Shown: positions 62,376-64,000 of the stretch, piece after piece | Position numbering within the stretch: position 1 is the first letter of the stretch | Layout: each line of letters starts with the position of its first letter | Assembly: GCA_039026235.1 (NCBI GenBank) | Contig: JBCCMQ010000015.1 | Span: forward strand, 1 to 64,000 | Length of the DNA stretch: 64,000 nt | Reading direction: 5' to 3' | From: JBCCMQ01 sp039026235 | Lineage (GTDB): Bacteria; Pseudomonadota; Alphaproteobacteria; Rhodobacterales; Rhodobacteraceae | The notes under the pieces: generated by a model | Database searches by the model: none | What the model was told of the DNA's origin: nothing | The model's input: only the letters and a program-made list of their open reading frames with translations | Translations under genes and position numbers: made by a program

Positions 62376-63253
62376 TGACCGCCGTCGATAAGATCCACGC
62401 GTCTTCTGACACGCTCTTCAAGACAGGAGTTGCCGGACGCAAGGGCAATTGGGGTCAGTACATCAGGTGGAGCGTTCTGTTCCTAGGCGGCATTCTGATG
62501 GTCATGCCAATCGTCTACATGATCTCGACCTCGCTGAAGTGGCCGCATGAGATCTATGATGTGTCGCTCATTCCGAAAGAACCGCACCTGGAAAACTACA
62601 CTTACGTTCTTCAGGATGGGCGCTTCTATGGCTGGTTCATCAATTCACTGATTATTGCGATCATTACGACCGTATCAAACGTCCTTTTCGACAGCATTGT
62701 CGGCTACACGCTTTGCAAGTTCCGGTTTCCGGGCAGATACATCGTGTTCATTGCGATCCTGTCGACGCTGATGATCCCGACCGAGATGCTGGTCATCCCC
62801 TGGTATCTGATGAGCCAATCCTTCGGATGGCTGGATACGCATTGGGGCATCATGTTCCCGGGCCTGATGACGGCCTTTGGGACGTTCCTGATGAAACAGT
62901 TTTTCGAAACCGTTCCCGACGATTTCATCGAAGCCGCGCGCATCGACGGTCTGAACGAGCTACAGATCTGGTGGACGGTCGCCATGCCGCTGGTCAAACC
63001 CGCGCTGGCCGCGCTGGCAATCTTTGTCTTTCTTGGCAACTGGACGGCTTTCATCTGGCCACTGATCGTCACCAATTCCTGGGACATGTACACGTTGCCC
63101 GTTGGCTTATCGACCTTCGCTGATGAGGCGGATGTCGCCTGGGAACTGGTGATGACCGGTGCCGCAATCTCGACGATCCCGACACTGGTCGTCTTTCTGG
63201 TTTTTCAGCGCTTCATCATCCGCGGGGTCGTTATGGCGGGCCTTAAGGGATGA
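62375..63253 (+). CDS. Sugar ABC transporter permease (MalG type)
   Basis: 292-residue partner of the upstream permease, with six spans and the EAA loop DFIEAARIDGLNELQIWWTVAMPLVKP. The start overlaps the upstream stop in TGATG, so the two are coupled. Its stop overlaps the next ATG (ATGA). Confidence 0.93.
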   Translation: MTAVDKIHASSDTLFKTGVAGRKGNWGQYIRWSVLFLGGILMVMPIVYMISTSLKWPHEIYDVSLIPKEPHLENYTYVLQDGRFYGWFINSLIIAIITTVSNVLFDSIVGYTLCKFRFPGRYIVFIAILSTLMIPTEMLVIPWYLMSQSFGWLDTHWGIMFPGLMTAFGTFLMKQFFETVPDDFIEAARIDGLNELQIWWTVAMPLVKPALAALAIFVFLGNWTAFIWPLIVTNSWDMYTLPVGLSTFADEADVAWELVMTGAAISTIPTLVVFLVFQRFIIRGVVMAGLKG

Positions 63254-63693
63254 CACCGTTGATCGAGATATCGGCGCTGGATCACGTGCATCTCTATGTG
63301 GCCGATCCGGATGCCGCCGCAGACTGGTACGGCCGTGTCCTGGGGCTGATGGTTCTGCCAAGCTCGGCGCGGCTTGGCGGTGGAAAGTATATGGCAACAC
63401 CTCGGGGTCAGTACTGTGCGACGATCTTCAAGGGAAGACCGCCATCGGACGGCGATCATACAACGGCATTTCGGGTGACCGGCCGCGTCTTCATGGCGTT
63501 TGGCGACGCCCTGCCCAGACCGGAGATCTCGGCGCGAACGGGCGCCGCGCTGCAACCGAGTGAGGCCGCCGATCATGACTTGGCGTTTTCCTTTTACTTT
63601 CAAGATCCGGACGGAAACCACTTGGAGATAACGACCTACGATCACGCGCCCGTCCGCCGCTGGCTGGCGACCAAAACGCGGGCAACCGCATGA
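63250..63693 (+). CDS. VOC (glyoxalase/bleomycin-resistance) family protein
   Basis: 147-residue vicinal-oxygen-chelate protein: LDHVHLYVADPDAAADWYGRVLGL at the N-terminus and FYFQDPDGNHLEITTYD at the end carry the metal-ligand pattern. The substrate is unknown. It is translationally coupled to both neighbours by ATGA overlaps, which suggests a metabolic role in handling the imported compound. Confidence 0.9.
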   Translation: MTPLIEISALDHVHLYVADPDAAADWYGRVLGLMVLPSSARLGGGKYMATPRGQYCATIFKGRPPSDGDHTTAFRVTGRVFMAFGDALPRPEISARTGAALQPSEAADHDLAFSFYFQDPDGNHLEITTYDHAPVRRWLATKTRATA

Positions 63694-64000
63694 CTGACAC
63701 GTCTGTCTTTCCTGATCCGGTGTACCGCAGCACAGTTCTTGCGCCGCTCTTCGAAGGCGTAAAGACGCACTATGCCCCAGGCATGTCTGCGATCAACAAG
63801 GCGCATTTGGTAATGCTCGCCCGCACGGGGATCTTGCCCGAAGGCGACGCAACCACATTGGCAAGGGCGCTTTCCGCAATCGAAGCGGAAACTGACGTGG
63901 ACAGCCTGACCTATGACGGCACTTACGAGGATTACTTCTTTCTGGTCGAAGCGGAATTGCGCCAGCGCGTCGGCGATCTGGGCGGCGCGCTCCATACAGC
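63690..64000 (+). CDS. Argininosuccinate lyase/aspartase-superfamily protein (5' part; continues past window)
   Basis: First 103 residues of a fumarase/aspartase-superfamily enzyme: FPDPVYRSTVLAPLFEGVKTHYAPGMSAINKAHLVML, then YEDYFFLVEAELRQRVGDLGGALHT, the block that precedes HTGRSRND in ArgH-like proteins. The class cleaves C-N bonds with release of fumarate. It is coupled to the VOC gene (ATGA). As part of a transport operon it is probably not the biosynthetic ArgH; that is inference. Confidence 0.82.
   Translation, partial: MTDTSVFPDPVYRSTVLAPLFEGVKTHYAPGMSAINKAHLVMLARTGILPEGDATTLARALSAIEAETDVDSLTYDGTYEDYFFLVEAELRQRVGDLGGALHT

Overview
The window is dense, single-copy chromosomal DNA with high GC content. 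It has about 60 closely packed genes, many ATGA/GTGA/TGATG overlaps, and no rRNA, tRNA, transposase, phage or CRISPR signal that I can see. Gene content suggests an alphaproteobacterium of the Rhodobacterales (Roseobacter group): GlnK-type PII, class III (glutathione-dependent) alcohol dehydrogenase with S-formylglutathione hydrolase, ImuB/DnaE2 with alphaproteobacterial-type SOS boxes (GAAC-N7-GAAC), membrane-bound urate hydroxylase PuuD, a DUF6478-like protein, a second ClpP, and a very large RTX/LamG protein. This assignment rests on family knowledge, not on a marker gene.

Layout. 1-7 kb: 3'-truncated glnK, a bifunctional penicillin-binding protein, an mlaA-mlaC pair, then a tightly coupled run of RidA-family protein, GDPD phosphodiesterase, FemAB/GNAT-like protein and pterin dehydratase. 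7-20.6 kb: housekeeping genes (peroxiredoxin, ferredoxin reductase, rsmD, map, sfsA, CinA-like, GNAT, LysR regulator, DUF6478-like pair, ilvD, CPBP protease, accD-folC). 20.6-30.6 kb: a 42-residue small ORF, acyltransferase, DDAH/arginine-deiminase-like hydrolase, zapE, MFS permease, a minus-strand run fghA-DMT-HAD-hydrolase, and a TetR regulator. 30.7-46 kb: CHASE-GGDEF-EAL protein, ClpP paralogue, class III ADH, imuB, a lipoprotein, rnr, lytic transglycosylase, tag, an ArsR-SRPBCC-YCII trio, and dnaE2. 46-55 kb: uraH and puuD, then a 1761-residue RTX/LamG protein preceded by a GGDEF-EAL gene. 55-64 kb: a DMT permease and a large PIG-L deacetylase on the minus strand; a ROK regulator divergent from a sugar-type ABC operon (binding protein, two permeases, VOC protein, start of an argininosuccinate-lyase-family gene).

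How genes work together. ImuB and DnaE2 are a translesion-synthesis pair. Here they are separated and convergent, yet both carry nearly the same SOS box, which supports co-induction by LexA. AdhC and FghA are the two steps of glutathione-dependent formaldehyde oxidation. PuuD and UraH are the first two steps of urate breakdown. MlaA and MlaC belong to outer-membrane lipid-asymmetry maintenance. The right end looks like a self-contained uptake and catabolism locus under a ROK repressor. A striking nested dyad lies between the repressor and the transporter, and the mix of enzymes (PIG-L, VOC, ASL-family) does not match a pathway I can name. It is my best candidate for an undescribed system, together with the internally duplicated RTX protein.
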